DNA of 64,000 bases from Isoetes taiwanensis (lineage: Eukaryota > Streptophyta > Lycopodiopsida > Isoetales > Isoetaceae). A program made the position numbers and the translations under genes. Shown here one piece after another: positions 23,496 through 35,150 of the stretch. The stretch lies in assembly GCA_021234155.1 (NCBI GenBank), contig JAJEKV010000004.1, forward strand, positions 23,409,122 to 23,473,121, read 5' to 3'. The notes under the pieces are model-generated. The model did no database searches. It saw only the letters and a program-made list of their open reading frames with translations, and had not been told where the DNA came from. Within the stretch, counting starts at the first letter, position 1; every line of letters starts with the position of its first letter.

Positions 23496-24998
23496 ATGGT
23501 GGCTCGATACTCCAGACATCGTCCTTTTTCAACTTTTACAAAAAATGGTGCCAGTTTGATCCGTTTTATATGGAATGGCAACAAGGGAATCCGAGATTCA
23601 TCCATTGACGACATGCTCGTGGTATGTACTTGGGCACACACTTATTTCTGTCTGTTTATTCTAATCTTAACCTGGATTTTGTGTATTGTATTGCTGCGAT
23701 TTTGAAAGAAAAAAGTTGGCCTTTGCAAACTGTAATGATTATGAAGCCTTAAAGTGCATAAGCTCATATTGTTTCTTTGTTGCAGGTACATAAAGACATT
23801 GGTGGAAGAAGTAGCTTAGCTGGCTCTGAGTCGTTTCTGTGTAAGTTTCTTTCCTGATGACATTAGCAAAATAGAGGAATTTGCATTGACCGAAATGTAT
23901 CTTGACTTCAAGAAAATAAATGCATTTTGTGAAAGTTTATGAGAAGAACGTCTTAACTTGTCCTCACCTTTTTTCTTAGTTTGCAGGCCATCCTTGGTTC
24001 GAAGATTGCACGTGCTAGGAAGCCCTAGGATTGGTCCATCGTCTGCTTCTTATCAAACATCAAATAACAGAATTGCAAAGTTGTTTTCTCCATCACGAGG
24101 ATGTCAGGCTGCACTTCTTTCTACACAGCAAACACATCAGGTAAGATGAGAGAAAGAAGGCCTCTGTCATCTTCCCAACATGTAAACTATTCATTTACCT
24201 TTCTTTGCCTAGCAGGATCCAAGGAAAGATATCACAAAACAGGAAGAGGAGGATCCTTTTGATACTCTCACGGATCGAATACCAGAAAGACCAGTTTCTG
24301 TTGCAGAAGGGGCATCTTACAGTCTAGTAATTATTGCAGGATTGGGCGTGGCTGCTGCTGCTGTGTATGCAGTGTTTAAGGAATTAATTCTTGAACCAGC
24401 AGAGTAAGTTTCTCGATGATCTAATGTTTGCATCGCGTGCCTTATCTTCTACCTAATACTCATTGCTGTCAACTGGGTGCAGGTATAAGATATTCTCCAA
24501 GTCCTTGGATAGAGTAAAACATGATAGTCAGGTGAAAAACTTATTAACATATTTTGTCTTGTGGTCAGTCCTTTCAATATTTAACAAGTATCTTTTACTA
24601 ACATATTTTATCTTGTAATCAGTCCTCCTGACCAGTATCTCTTACTAAATTTCAGGTAAAATTACGCCTAGGGACCCCCATCAAGGGTTACGGACAAGAA
24701 AGTAGAAATAGGGCAGCCAGACAACGTATACCAAATAGGATATGGAAAGATGAATTAGGCATTGAGCATGTTGAGGTAAATTTTGTTTATATGAAGTCTT
24801 GATTTATAAGAGCTGAATTGCAATGCATTTTTTTTTCAGGTTAATTTTTATATTAGAGGACCAAATGGATCCGGGAAAGTTTATAGCGAAATGTTCAAGG
24901 ATAAAGCAGACAGGAAGTGGAGGTTTACATACCTGATAGTGGATGTCACATCACCCACACCTGTCCGTTTGATGTTGGAATCATATATTCCTTCCTGA
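23496..24998 (+). CDS. TIM21: Mitochondrial import inner membrane translocase subunit TIM21
   Basis: TIM21 is an inner-membrane subunit of the TIM23 presequence translocase; it contacts TOM22 from the intermembrane space and links import to the respiratory chain. I read seven exons with GT..AG borders and matching phases: 23496-23621, 23786-23840, 23980-24140, 24216-24403, 24483-24531, 24656-24775 and 24840-24998 (858 nt, 285 aa). The N-terminus ([14 protein letters not shown]) is arginine-rich and lacks acidic residues, as a mitochondrial presequence should. A single membrane segment ([19 protein letters not shown]) is in exon 4. The conserved intermembrane-space domain follows, with [33 protein letters not shown] and LMLESYIPS. 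The last three exons are the strongest evidence; exons 1-2 are chosen on phase and composition only. The length fits plant homologues of roughly 270 aa. Confidence 0.88.
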
Positions 24999-27340
24999 TA
25001 CGTAAGGCTAACATTGGCTTTTGAATCCCTTGCACAGTTATTACGTTGGACCCTTCCTCAAATTATGTTAAATTCCAGAGTGAGAGGAAACTGATAGTCT
25101 GCAATATTTATCATATATATATTTGAGAAATATCACATATATACGGACATAATGTAATATAAACAACTGGGCACTTTCGTGCTGGGTCTTAGTTTGCAGA
25201 TGCACAACAGCATTACTGATTAAAAAATACAGATAAATGCGAACTAAAAATGACCATCATGTGTTATATATGGGTTTGTGTATTCCACCAAGCTGGCGAA
25301 GGAGAGAATCACAGAAATGCCACAATTACTACTCTTCAAGAGGTTCCATTTCTCTATCCCTATTCCTTTGACATCCAAAAAAGTATGTAAATCCTCAATC
25401 AAACGCTACCCAAATATTCTTTACATCTGCAAAATATCTCACTCACATCCCTACGCACAATTACAAATAAAATAGCTATTAATTTTACGTATTTCAAGGA
25501 GGTGTAAAAGTTATATATCTATCAAAAATATGTGTTCAGAATATCTGACAGTTTTATTATCACCACAACAATCATCCAAGAAAACATCTCTTTAGAAATG
25601 ATATTGAACAGGTAGAACATTTTAACCCCTTGCTCACAATTGACGATGTGGGCAGAGGCAGAGTTGTGATTGTGAGCCCTCACACAGGCAGGATTCTACG
25701 AATTTGTCATGTCCCTCTAGGATGCATGAGGGCGAGCTACCTGTACTCTATAGTCATTCTAGAACCCGATGTTTTGTCTTTACACATTTAACACACAATC
25801 TTGTCTTGCCTCTCATGTTGATTGTTGAGTGGATCATATTTTGTCGTATGGTCTTCCATGGTCTATCTTATTAATCTACTACTCATCCAATGCTTTACAT
25901 TTTTATCTGGCTATCCTTACAGTCGTGCTCCATTTAGTTCATTCCTATTGTAGACTATGACTTAGAGTCCTTTATTCAATACCCTCTCTTATTATATTTG
26001 ATCTAGTGATGCATGGTCCTAAAGTGCAACACGTTGACTAAATATGGGATATGCAAGCCTTCACCACTTAGAGTTGTCGGTCCAGGTTTCGATATAGTGT
26101 CCCTTCTACTTGTGTACAAGTATGCTTTTTCCTAGGAGTTGATGCTGATATTTCGTGCCTTACATGTGATTAGCAATCTTTCTTTCGCCTTGCAAACTTC
26201 CCCGGACTAGTCTTTTGCCTTTTTATTTAGTCATGGTATTTGCCTAGTTTGCAATTCAACTATCATCCAATTAAATTGGGATCAAAATCACGCCAACCTA
26301 TGGTTGTTTTCTAGGGGGGTTTGTTTTTTTTTAATCTTTTTTTATACTTGACAAATTACAAAAAAGTTGCATTTCTTCCTTGAATAATGGCTCACATTTG
26401 TATATATGCCAATGATATATGTGGATACATAAAAATTGTGTGTAAAGGCATGTAAGAACTTTCAAAGGTGTTTCACTAGGAAGCCCTTTTGAGCCTATAA
26501 ATGTAAAGGACTTGCAGAAAAATTGGAGTAAACCATGCCAAGCGTGATTTGAAATCTAACGGCAATGCACCCATGAAACAAACTTACTTATTTAGCCACT
26601 TCAACAGTTGCCAAATTCTTTAATGAATATGCAACTTGCAAGCACTATACTTCAATTTCATATCAAGATGAACCTTGAATTGTGTCGTCCTGATGTGCAA
26701 CATGGATGATTTTAAACAGAGAATAAACGGTATAATCATAATAAACAAGATACATTTAATACAAACAAAACTAAGGGTCATAGCCAAAAGGAAACATTAT
26801 TTGAACAACATATTTAAAGTAGACAACATATTTAAAACAAAATATTTTCTAGGTCAATGATTTAGAAGTCAAAAACACATATGAAAGCTAGACAAAGGGA
26901 TAAAATAGATCAAGGATAATAGTGGCTAAAAGAGAATAAATGCAAGGATTCACTCTTTTGGATATCATGCTAGCGTGTTTTAGATTCTCTTTCTCCAACT
27001 TTTTGGGTGCAAATCATGGTGAGTCCCCCATGCAACCCACCCATTGTTTCAAAATCCTTTGTTTATACACACTAGCCTCTAGTTGACTATATTTTATGAG
27101 TACTTGAACCTACCGTCAGTATGTAACAAAATGAGGCTTGCTCCTTTGCTAGTTGTAGTGGCACTAAGATCACTAGTCGTAATTTACTAGTTTCGATTAG
27201 AGGCAGTGTGACATATGCGAGTTCCTCGTCTTATACACACTAGCCCTTAGTTGACTATATCTTATTGATCCCACCCAAAGGTTGAGTGGATAGAAGTTCT
27301 GCAATGGGCATACTAGCGGTGCTCCTACTTCTCGACCAGT
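24999..27340. other. Intergenic, no gene recognised
   Basis: About 2.3 kb of AT-rich DNA. Only short frames (60-65 codons) with no recognisable motifs occur. The first few hundred bases probably hold the TIM21 3' untranslated region. Confidence 0.45.
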
Positions 27341-27344
27341 AGGA

Positions 27345-29565
27345 GTAATTGGAGCTAACAAAAATTGCGCCAAAACCAAGGAGAGTCATCATGGAGGTAG
27401 AAAACTTGGGATTGAGTGGGAGTATATGGATAGTTTGGCTGATGGAGAGTGGTAATATAAGTTCTAAGCACATGTTTCAAGAAATGGAAAAGCTACTTGA
27501 ATCCTTGCCCATATTTTGGGAGGAGCAGAGAAAGGTGACAAAACTGATGGGATAGCACAATGTCAGACCCCGAAGGAAGTTTACAAGGATGCATTGAGAA
27601 GGTTAGAACGACTTCAAGCCGTTTGTCGGTCGAAGAACACAAGTACAAAGAGAGTAGAAAGTGGGTATGGGAGGGACACTGGGGGCACTATAGACGATGA
27701 GCAAGCACATGATGAATGCATTAAGGATATGATGATGCCTCTAGTATTTTTATCTGAGGGTGGGCTTGGTGCAATCCACTAGGGTACTTGTATTACAGGG
27801 CAATGACAGATAGCTGAAACAATGGAGTTGGTTGGCAGTAAAAGCAAGCAGGGAGGAGATGATCAATATCTTGCCATCACGGAGTAGCTTCGCCAGGCTC
27901 AACAAAAAGTTATTGAAGGGGTTTCCACATCTATTAGAGTATAAAGCAATAATGGAGGCATTTCAAGATGTTGCTAGGGTGGGACCTTCATTTAGGTTGC
28001 CTTCATACAAGCACACAAACAATAAAATGGTCGATGACATGCACAAAAGGATGATTAAAATGTGAATATCAAGCCGATTTGTGTGATCGAAGTGCGACTA
28101 GCAACATTGCCAATTGACAGGTGGAGCAATATAAACAAAGATCAATATGATTGTCTAAGCCGGAGGTGAGGCATTTTTTAAGTCCGTGGAGACCATGAAC
28201 GAAACTGTGTCAGCATCTTGGATTTATGAAAAAAACAAAGGCAGCCATTGAAATCTTTGGGCCAAAAAGAATATTTCAAATCATTATGGACAATGCATCA
28301 AACTGCAAGCTAGCAGGAGAGATGTTAGAGGCAGAATTTCTCAGGCTTGCACAACGTAGGATGTCAATGCCACTACTTGAATCTATTGTTGAAGGATTGG
28401 TATCGTAATCATACATGGTATTCTCAAAGGGCATCGAGTTGTAAAGTTCCTTATAAAGAAGACTAGAGTGTATACTGTATGTAAGTCCTTGCGTGTTAAG
28501 AATTTGACACTTATAAACCGTAGACCAGCATGTTTTGCAACCAACTACACTTGAGATTAATAAGATGTCATGATTGGATCATTAGCACCTTCAAGCATAC
28601 AGAGTTCTTCGGGTGGGAGAGAAAGTAGACTGGAAATAAAGGAGCCACAGATCGTTAAGAAGCTCAAAAGCTTAGAGACATGGTTGCGCGTGAATCAATT
28701 TGAAAAGGAGTTAAAATGTTGTGAAATGTATGGGGTTCGTTTATTATGCCTTGGAGAGACTCAACTCTAGTACTTCGAGCACTTAAGGTGTGAGTTGGCA
28801 TTCCGTGCAAGCCTCCTTATAGCACGTCGGTCTTGAACAACCATTTGGCAATACCAAAAGATAGGAGTTGTTGATTGATGTCATGACTCATTGTGCCAAA
28901 TTCTAACGGTGCCAACGATGCCTTGGACTTTGCTAACCATGACATAGACTAGCATGCAGACAAGGAGGTCATGGGCCGATTACAAAGTTTTTTTGACAGA
29001 GATAACAGAGTACCAGAATCTAACTGGTCATGACGAGGAGTTGGGTAAAGTGATCTAAAGCCACAAGGAGAAGCCGAGCATAGAGGCATATGCATGGTGG
29101 TAAGTGCATGGTCAAGTCACTGTGATATTATATACAAGCACTCGCAATGACAATCTTACCTTTGGTTTCATTGAACAGTGCAAGTGAGTGGAACTGAAGT
29201 CACAAATACATTCACTCAGTATCACGTAATCGGTTTCTTCACAAGAAAGCTGGCAAGTTGGTGTTCAATTTCTCGAGTTGACGACTCTTGATTCGCAACA
29301 ACAATAGGCAAGCAGAAAAACTGTGATTTCTGTCCTTTGAAATCTTTGTTGATTTTGAAGAGGATGATTTCAAGAATACAGAAGAGGAACACCCAATTTT
29401 TGAGGCAGGTCGACATCGCGACCCAGATATTACAGCCACTTATTTTAAGGATGACAAAGAATAGGCTGACACCTTGTCAGAAGAGTCTGATGATAGCAAC
29501 AACGATGATGCAACTAAGGATGAGACAGAGAGACATGTGGAAATAGAGGACATAGATCTCGACAT
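27345..29565 (+). pseudogene. hAT-family transposase (BED + DUF659), decayed
   Basis: Fragments in order match plant hAT transposases. A BED-finger lead-in (EWEYMDSLADGEW near 27414) is followed by AQCQTPKEVYKDALRRLE (about 27555) and by a DUF659-type core (AIEIFGPKRIFQIIMDNASNCK near 28240). In a shifted frame come C..CHYLNLLLKDWYRNHTW (about 28362) and VKFLIKKTRVYT..NRRPACFATNY. The acidic C-terminus has DTLSEESDDSNND and ERHVEIEDIDLD (to about 29565). The BED cysteines and histidines are not preserved, and stops or frameshifts separate nearly every block. The terminal inverted repeats and 8-bp duplication expected of hAT were not identified. Confidence 0.8.
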
Positions 29566-31345
29566 GGATATTTATTTATTTATTTATTAATTTATTTATC
29601 TATTTATTTGTCTAATGCTCACTTAGGACCTTGAGAGGCCACGGAGTACAAATATTTAGAACTTCAACAAAAATGTTCAGTGTGTATCCACCTTGCTCAT
29701 ATACTCTCCTAGAAAATATGGTTCCAAATTTAACAATGCAGAAAAGTCGTCTAAGTGTATGTGGAACTCATCTCTAATAAACTCATATGCTGAACAATGT
29801 AAAAAAGTATGAGTCTCATCTTTATGTCTCCTGAACCACATATCTTACACTTTCTGTCTTCCAAGGAGACTTTGAATCATCCGCCTACTTCAATTTCTAA
29901 TCGATGAGAGCTGGTTCTAAATCTGGCTATAATTTGCTTATATGCTTTTGGAATATTCGAGCATAGACAAGCTTGGCTTTTGTAATCTGTCATGACATTT
30001 ACTTTTCCTTTGTAATGAACCATTCTGCTACCTGGGACCACCCATAAACAATCTATTGCAAGCCTTCCCAGTAAGGTTCTAGCCTTCTGTTTGTCACTAG
30101 GCCAATTTGCTTCTGACGGTCCCCACCCTTGCTCCGAATTTGCCATAGCTTGATAAGAGATTCGATTTGAGCTCTGTTCTTTGAGCCTTCTTACAAAATT
30201 TACAGATTGATACAGTGCTTCAAGCTCCGAGGATACATCCCATCTTCCATAAGCATTATTGCATATGGAGTTTAAGCTTTGATCCCAAACTCTTCTCGCA
30301 AAAACATTTTCTGCACAAATTTGGCTCCGTAGCCTATTTGAGCATTCTGGCCCCCATACCGATGTACCATACAACAACACCATTTGTACCAGAGTCTTGA
30401 AAAATGTTTTTTTCAGCCCCCAATCAACTAATGCTGCTTTGTTACACCTCGACAACATGCTATATAGAGCTGGTTTAGCCCCTGTGACTCTTCTTTTTAT
30501 ACAATCTTTCCAACTGTTGTTTGAAGCAAAGTCAATGCCTAGATATTTGTAGCAATCTACTATTTCCAGTGCTTGGTCCTGGTATAAAAAATCTGGTCTC
30601 TCCCTAGTTCCAAACACCATGATTTTTTATTTAGCCACATTCACCTTCAACCCCTTTGCACTGCAAAACTGTTCCAGCCCATGCAAATGCTTCTGTAATA
30701 CTTGTTTTTTGTTTGCTAACAACATCACATCATTCGCATATAATAAAAGCTGGATAAGATATGTACCTATTTGTGTGCCCCACAATGATTGATCTTTCAG
30801 CCATTCTAATTCATCTATGAATATGCCAAATAGAGTTGGAGATAGCAGGCATCCTTGACATACTCCAACTGTGCTTCTCACTAGTGTGCTTAAATTCACA
30901 GAGATTTTAATCAATACTTCTGAGTATAGCTGGGCTATGGCTTCCCTAATTTCTTCAGGGATCCCAACCGTGCCATTCTCTCACTTAACTTATCCCTTGG
31001 AACAGAGTCGAATGCCTTTGCAAAATCAATGAACGCCACAAATAAAGCTGCATTTGGATTTCAAGCCTTCTCCACCAATACTCTAAGTGCAAGGGCATGG
31101 TCTAAGGTGTTGTGTCCTTTCCTAAAACCCGCTTGACATGGGGAGAACTTATTATTCTACTCTGCCCAAGAGCTAAATTTATATTCCAAAAGACTGCCCA
31201 TGATTTTTGCAAAGGTACTTCCAATAAGGATTGTTCTGTAATTTGCCACATCTCTCTTATCTCCTACTTTGTGAATTGTGTGGACCCTATTGGTCCTCCA
31301 ACTATATGGCAAACCATTTCTGATCCCTTCAGCGTGTCATATGGC
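29566..31345 (-). pseudogene. LINE-C ORF2 fragment (reverse transcriptase), decayed
   Basis: On the minus strand, homology starts near 31345 (HKVGDKRDVANYRTILIGS), then FRKGHNTLDHALALRVL, FVAFIDFAKAFDSVPRDKL, CQGCLLSPTLFGIFIDELEW, LLLYANDVMLLA and KYLGIDFASNNSWKDCIKRR, with a degenerate CKICG knuckle near 29835. The catalytic YADD reads YAND. A TAA interrupts the frame at about 30624-30626 (NVAK-stop-KIMVFG). The 3' end is a (AAAT)n tail at about 29566-29615 lying against the end of the hAT relic. The endonuclease and ORF1 are absent (5' truncation). It is the same broad group as LINE-B. Confidence 0.82.
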
Positions 31346-31700
31346 AATCTGTAAGCGTGGACAGTGTCATATGGAAACCGTCGGCGCTGCTATGGAGATA
31401 CGAATACAGGTGAATAGTGACTCTCCTACTCGATCACAAAGGGCAAGTGTTGGAGGCAAAGGTAAGGGGAAAAGAAGATTAGCGCTTGAGGTTGGCTCAG
31501 GCAAAGATGACTTGTGGGTCAAGACAATTTTTTGTGCTTGTAATACAATTTTTTTGTGCTTGCAGAAGTTTTGTAATAAAAAGTGCAAGACAAGTCTTTA
31601 TTGTCCAATAATATTTATGACATTCTTAATGAAATAAAATACCCATGTCCATAGCATACCTATTCGACATATTACATGCACAAAAGTACGAGTGTTCAAA
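31346..31700. other. No gene recognised
   Basis: A plus-strand frame at about 31375-31540 reads EIRIQVNSDSPTRSQRAS..KGKGKRRLALEVG, a basic low-complexity stretch without a recognisable family. Nothing else is supported. Confidence 0.35.
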
Positions 31701-32060
31701 AAGTTACACGTGTAGTACAAGTCCAACATTTGCATGACCATAGTACGTGCATCTAAGAAGTATTATCATTAGAAAATGCAAGTGTTTGTGTCTAGAATAT
31801 AGAGGTAGCAAATTGTGTTCAAGGTATGCGTCCTCGTGCATGTCCGTACTACGTGTCCAAGGCTCTATACAGTGTGTGTGTGTGTGTGTGTGTGTGTGTC
31901 TGCAAGTGTACAAGTAGTGCAAAATGCAAGTGTTCGTGTCCAGAGTACACACGTAGCAAAACTGTCTACAAAGAATACATGTAGTGCAACCGGCATGTCC
32001 ATAGTTCGTGTATCCAAAAGTATACATGTAGTGCGAAATGCAAACCTCGAACATATCACC
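31701..32060. repeat. Imperfect tandem repeats with (GT)14 microsatellite
   Basis: Words such as ATACATGTAGTGCAA, GCAAGTGTTNGTGTC and CATGTCCNTAGTNCGTGT recur about every 60-110 bp through the region. (GT)14 occupies 31872-31899. Mirror-image frames on both strands are products of the repetition. Confidence 0.7.
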
Positions 32061-32061
32061 A

Positions 32062-32500
32062 TCACCATATAGGCAGTGCATCTGCCACCTCATCACCACT
32101 AACATATCTTATCACCATCAGCATATCCTATCACCATCAGCATGTTATAATGTTATTCTTCGTATGATAATATTTATTTTCTTAATATAACATACATATT
32201 AATTTATTTTTTACAATTTCCCTATTTTCGTTTGAATTATATTGTAAAATAACAAAATGCAATTTTTTTTATATAAATAATAAAATACAATATACATTTT
32301 TATTATATGTGATTTTCATATGAGTAGATAGTATTATGATTTATGATGCCAATTACTTTAGTTTTACAAGAAATTTATTGCGGCGATGAAGGCCACCATG
32401 AACATGTCTTTTGTCCAACTTGTTGCAAAGGAGGTGTTGTTTAAGTCAAAAGAACCTTAGATCTTGACATGCAAAAAGTGAGCTTGGAGAATTGTCCAAC
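32062..32500 (+). repeat. Dispersed extensin-flank/AT-rich repeat copy
   Basis: CATCACCATCA.CATAT units (32065-32145) are followed by a TAATATTTATTTTCTTAATATAAC block and then the reverse complement of the 7.9-8.2 kb array module (through GTTGCAAAGGAGGTGTTGTTT). The orientation is opposite to the array and the same as the repeat behind the extensin at 60.4 kb. Confidence 0.75.
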
Positions 32501-32715
32501 TACATCATCTCTAATGCTTGCCACCAGTCGTATAGCTAGATGACGCCACGTGGACTAAGACCTTGTCTTGCATTTCAGTGTTTGAAGGCCAACATAATTT
32601 CAAAGAAAGGGGTATCTAGAACTGCGCTAGCTTTGAAGTCGAGGTATGACGAAGCAACTGGCAGCTATAGTGCCAAGAAGACTGGGTCTGACGGTTATGA
32701 AGGTACCAATAACCT

Positions 32716-32732
32716 ATTTGTAAGTATAAATT
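32716..32732. repeat. Target-site duplication of LINE-E, left copy
   Basis: ATTTGTAAGTATAAATT is repeated exactly at 42378-42394, immediately after the A-rich LINE-E tail. Confidence 0.8.
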
Positions 32733-33289
32733 GATTCTGACCAGGGGGGAAAAATGCAAGGAGCGCCTAAAATCTTTATTTTTTTGTCTTTTACCTCCAA
32801 AAGTAGTTTGAACTACTTTCTTGACAATTTTTGCTGAAGAACTCTCGATCCCATCTGATTGACACCCGAATTCCTTTGGATTGTGAGCTAGCCTTGTAGA
32901 GGCTAGCATTCCTTTGTGATTAGAATGCAAAGATCTACCTATGGATACCAAAATTTTTGCAATTCTGAAACATGAAGGCAGATTATCTTGTGGTTTTCTA
33001 ATTGGTCTATCCTCTGATCTCTGGAATTCTCTCATTATCAGGGGCCTTTTTCCTCATCAAAATTTCCAATTCGAATGTTCTTTTGTTCCGGGATGGTGAA
33101 GAATTTGAGATACAAATTATTGATTCTTGGTTGGAGGAATTTATTGGTACCAAAAACATTGAAGCTTCAGCAACTATTCGAGCATACTCTGAGCAGTTGG
33201 ACACAAAGATCACTATCAAATTGTTCTCGGAAACAGAATTGGGAGATTTTTCATCAAATTAGAGAAATTGCTTGTGATCATATAATCTT

Positions 33290-35029
33290 TTCTGGCAATG
33301 ATGGCCAGAACCTGTACTGTTGCTTTGTGGATTTCGCAAAGGCTTTTGACACAGTGCCTCGGGATAAGTTGTGGGACAGATTGAGACAGCTGGGGACCCC
33401 CGTCGACTTGCAGAATGCTATATACAGACTATACGAGGCTTGCTCCGGTCGTCTCACACTGTCGGGGGAGCCCGTTGTTAGTAGCATTGGGGTGCGCCAG
33501 GGCTGCCCTCTATCCCCGACGCTCTTCGGCTTGTACATTGACCAGCTAGAAGAATGGCTAGCTGAGCACCTGGGGAGGCGCTCAGTTGATGCACCACATA
33601 ATCCGGCAACTCATATATGCTGATGATGTTGACCTGCTCGCATATACCCCAGAGGACATGCAACGCCACCTGGATGCTTTGGACACTTTCTGCCAATTCA
33701 CTGGCATGAGAGTTAACTTGGCCAAGACGAGGGTGCTGCTGGTCCCATCATCCCGGCACCCACGCCTTCCCTCATTCACTTACCAGGGGCAGGTAGTGGA
33801 GGTGGCTCAGTCTTATAAGTATTTGGGCATTGAGTTTTCTACTACCACACACTGGGATGCATCCATCAGGTTACGGGTCACTGCAGGCTGGAAAGCCCTG
33901 TATGCAATGCAAAACAACAGTCACAAGGCAGAGCTGTATGCATGGGGTCACCAGGCACACTTGTTCAGGGCCTTGGTTGAACCGGTCCTCCTCTATGGGG
34001 CAGAAGTGTGGGGGCCAGTGATATCCCTCACCACTTGGAACGATCTAGAGCAGAAGGCCTTCTTGGCGGGCACCGGGAGTGAAATCCACGGTCCCATATC
34101 AGATCTTGCTCCGAGGAGACAAGGCTTCCTTCCATTACGAGGGGTCGCTAGGCAACGTCACATTATTTACTTCGAAGGTGGTGGCTACATGGATGAAGCC
34201 CGACCGCCCAACCTTGCTTTGGCGGTGGCGATGGGCCCCCTTGGCGACTCAAAGTCTCTTTGGAAAGACAAGCAAGTCCGGTGGTTCTCGCGATGGAATG
34301 TGCGGGCATACGAGATGTGGACCGGTGCATACAGAAGGAAGCTGCTGCCTTGAAGCAGTACTTGGATGCTTGCTTCATGGCCAAGCTTTGGGATGCAGAG
34401 GCCCTGTCACATGTCAAGGTGGCAAATTATCGACAGCAGGTTAATCCCATGCTCACAAGGGGCCCACACCACTACCTGCGCACCCATCTACCCATGAAAA
34501 AGCGCAGGGTGATTGCTTCCATTCGCACAGGTGCACACCACCTCCGCATTGAGGCGGGGAGATGGATTCGGGAGCCGCATGAGGGCGTAGAGTGCGGCCG
34601 TCTTTTTGTCCACGAGTGGCCATTGAGGATGAAAGTCACGCCCTCCGGGCTGTCCGTAAGATAATCACGAGGATATCCGGGCTCGGTATGCTCGGTTAGT
34701 TGTGCCCCATCAGGCCCTGCATGAGCTACTGAGCACGGCCTTTGTAGGCTTGTTGGGATCGTACCTCCGGGAGGTAATGGATGCTGAGACTTCGCTTATG
34801 CCCCCGTCAGGCATTAACCTCGGTTGTACTTGTGATTATGTATATAACTGTGCAGTGTGTCAGCATCCTTATTGCTACTAAGGTTTTTCCCCCGAAAACC
34901 CTTCGGGGTGGGGGTTTTTTAATCCTGGTAGTAATACGCCTGCTGCTCTCTCTTTGTACTTGGGTCCCATAGGCCAGTTGGTCTCCGTGGACGATAAAAT
35001 CATATTCTACTCTATTCTATTCTATTCTT
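33290..35029 (+). pseudogene. LINE-D 3' fragment nested in LINE-E
   Basis: Visibly more GC-rich than its surroundings. Motifs in order: LYCCFVDFAKAFDTVPRDKLW (about 33315), GVRQGCPLSPTLFGLYIDQL (about 33490), then after a frameshift near 33590 LIYADDVDLLA (about 33605), SYKYLGIEFS and LLYGAEVWGP. Later parts run in shifting frames to a degenerate C-terminal finger (about 34600). The 3' end has a hairpin (GGTTTTTCCCCCGAAAACC.. at about 34880), TTAATCCTGGTAG, GGTCTCCGTGGACG and a (TATTC)n tail at about 35008-35029. The endonuclease and ORF1 are missing. YADD is intact but the gene is dead. Confidence 0.82.
34878..34926 (+). other. Hairpin in LINE-D 3' end
   Basis: AAGGTTTTTCCCCCGAAAAC is followed by CCTTCGGGGTGGGGGTTTTTT. 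It can fold, and the same layout recurs in the tails at 2255 and 11745 and in the GC-rich element at 46255-46320. LINE reverse transcriptases often recognise a 3' structure of their RNA; that role here is inferred. Confidence 0.5.
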
Positions 35030-35150
35030 TAATAGATGGGCGTTTTGTGTCTCTTTCATGTCAATTTCTGTTCAAATTTCCCATTTTCCCTCATAATTAC
35101 CTTTCTCTGCATTATTTCTGCCCTTTGTTGCTTTCTCCTGAGCCTTTCCA

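Noticed and set aside
31815-32105. Overlapping Cys/His/Val/Thr-rich frames on both strands
   Set aside because: Products of the (GT)14 and the surrounding tandem repeats.
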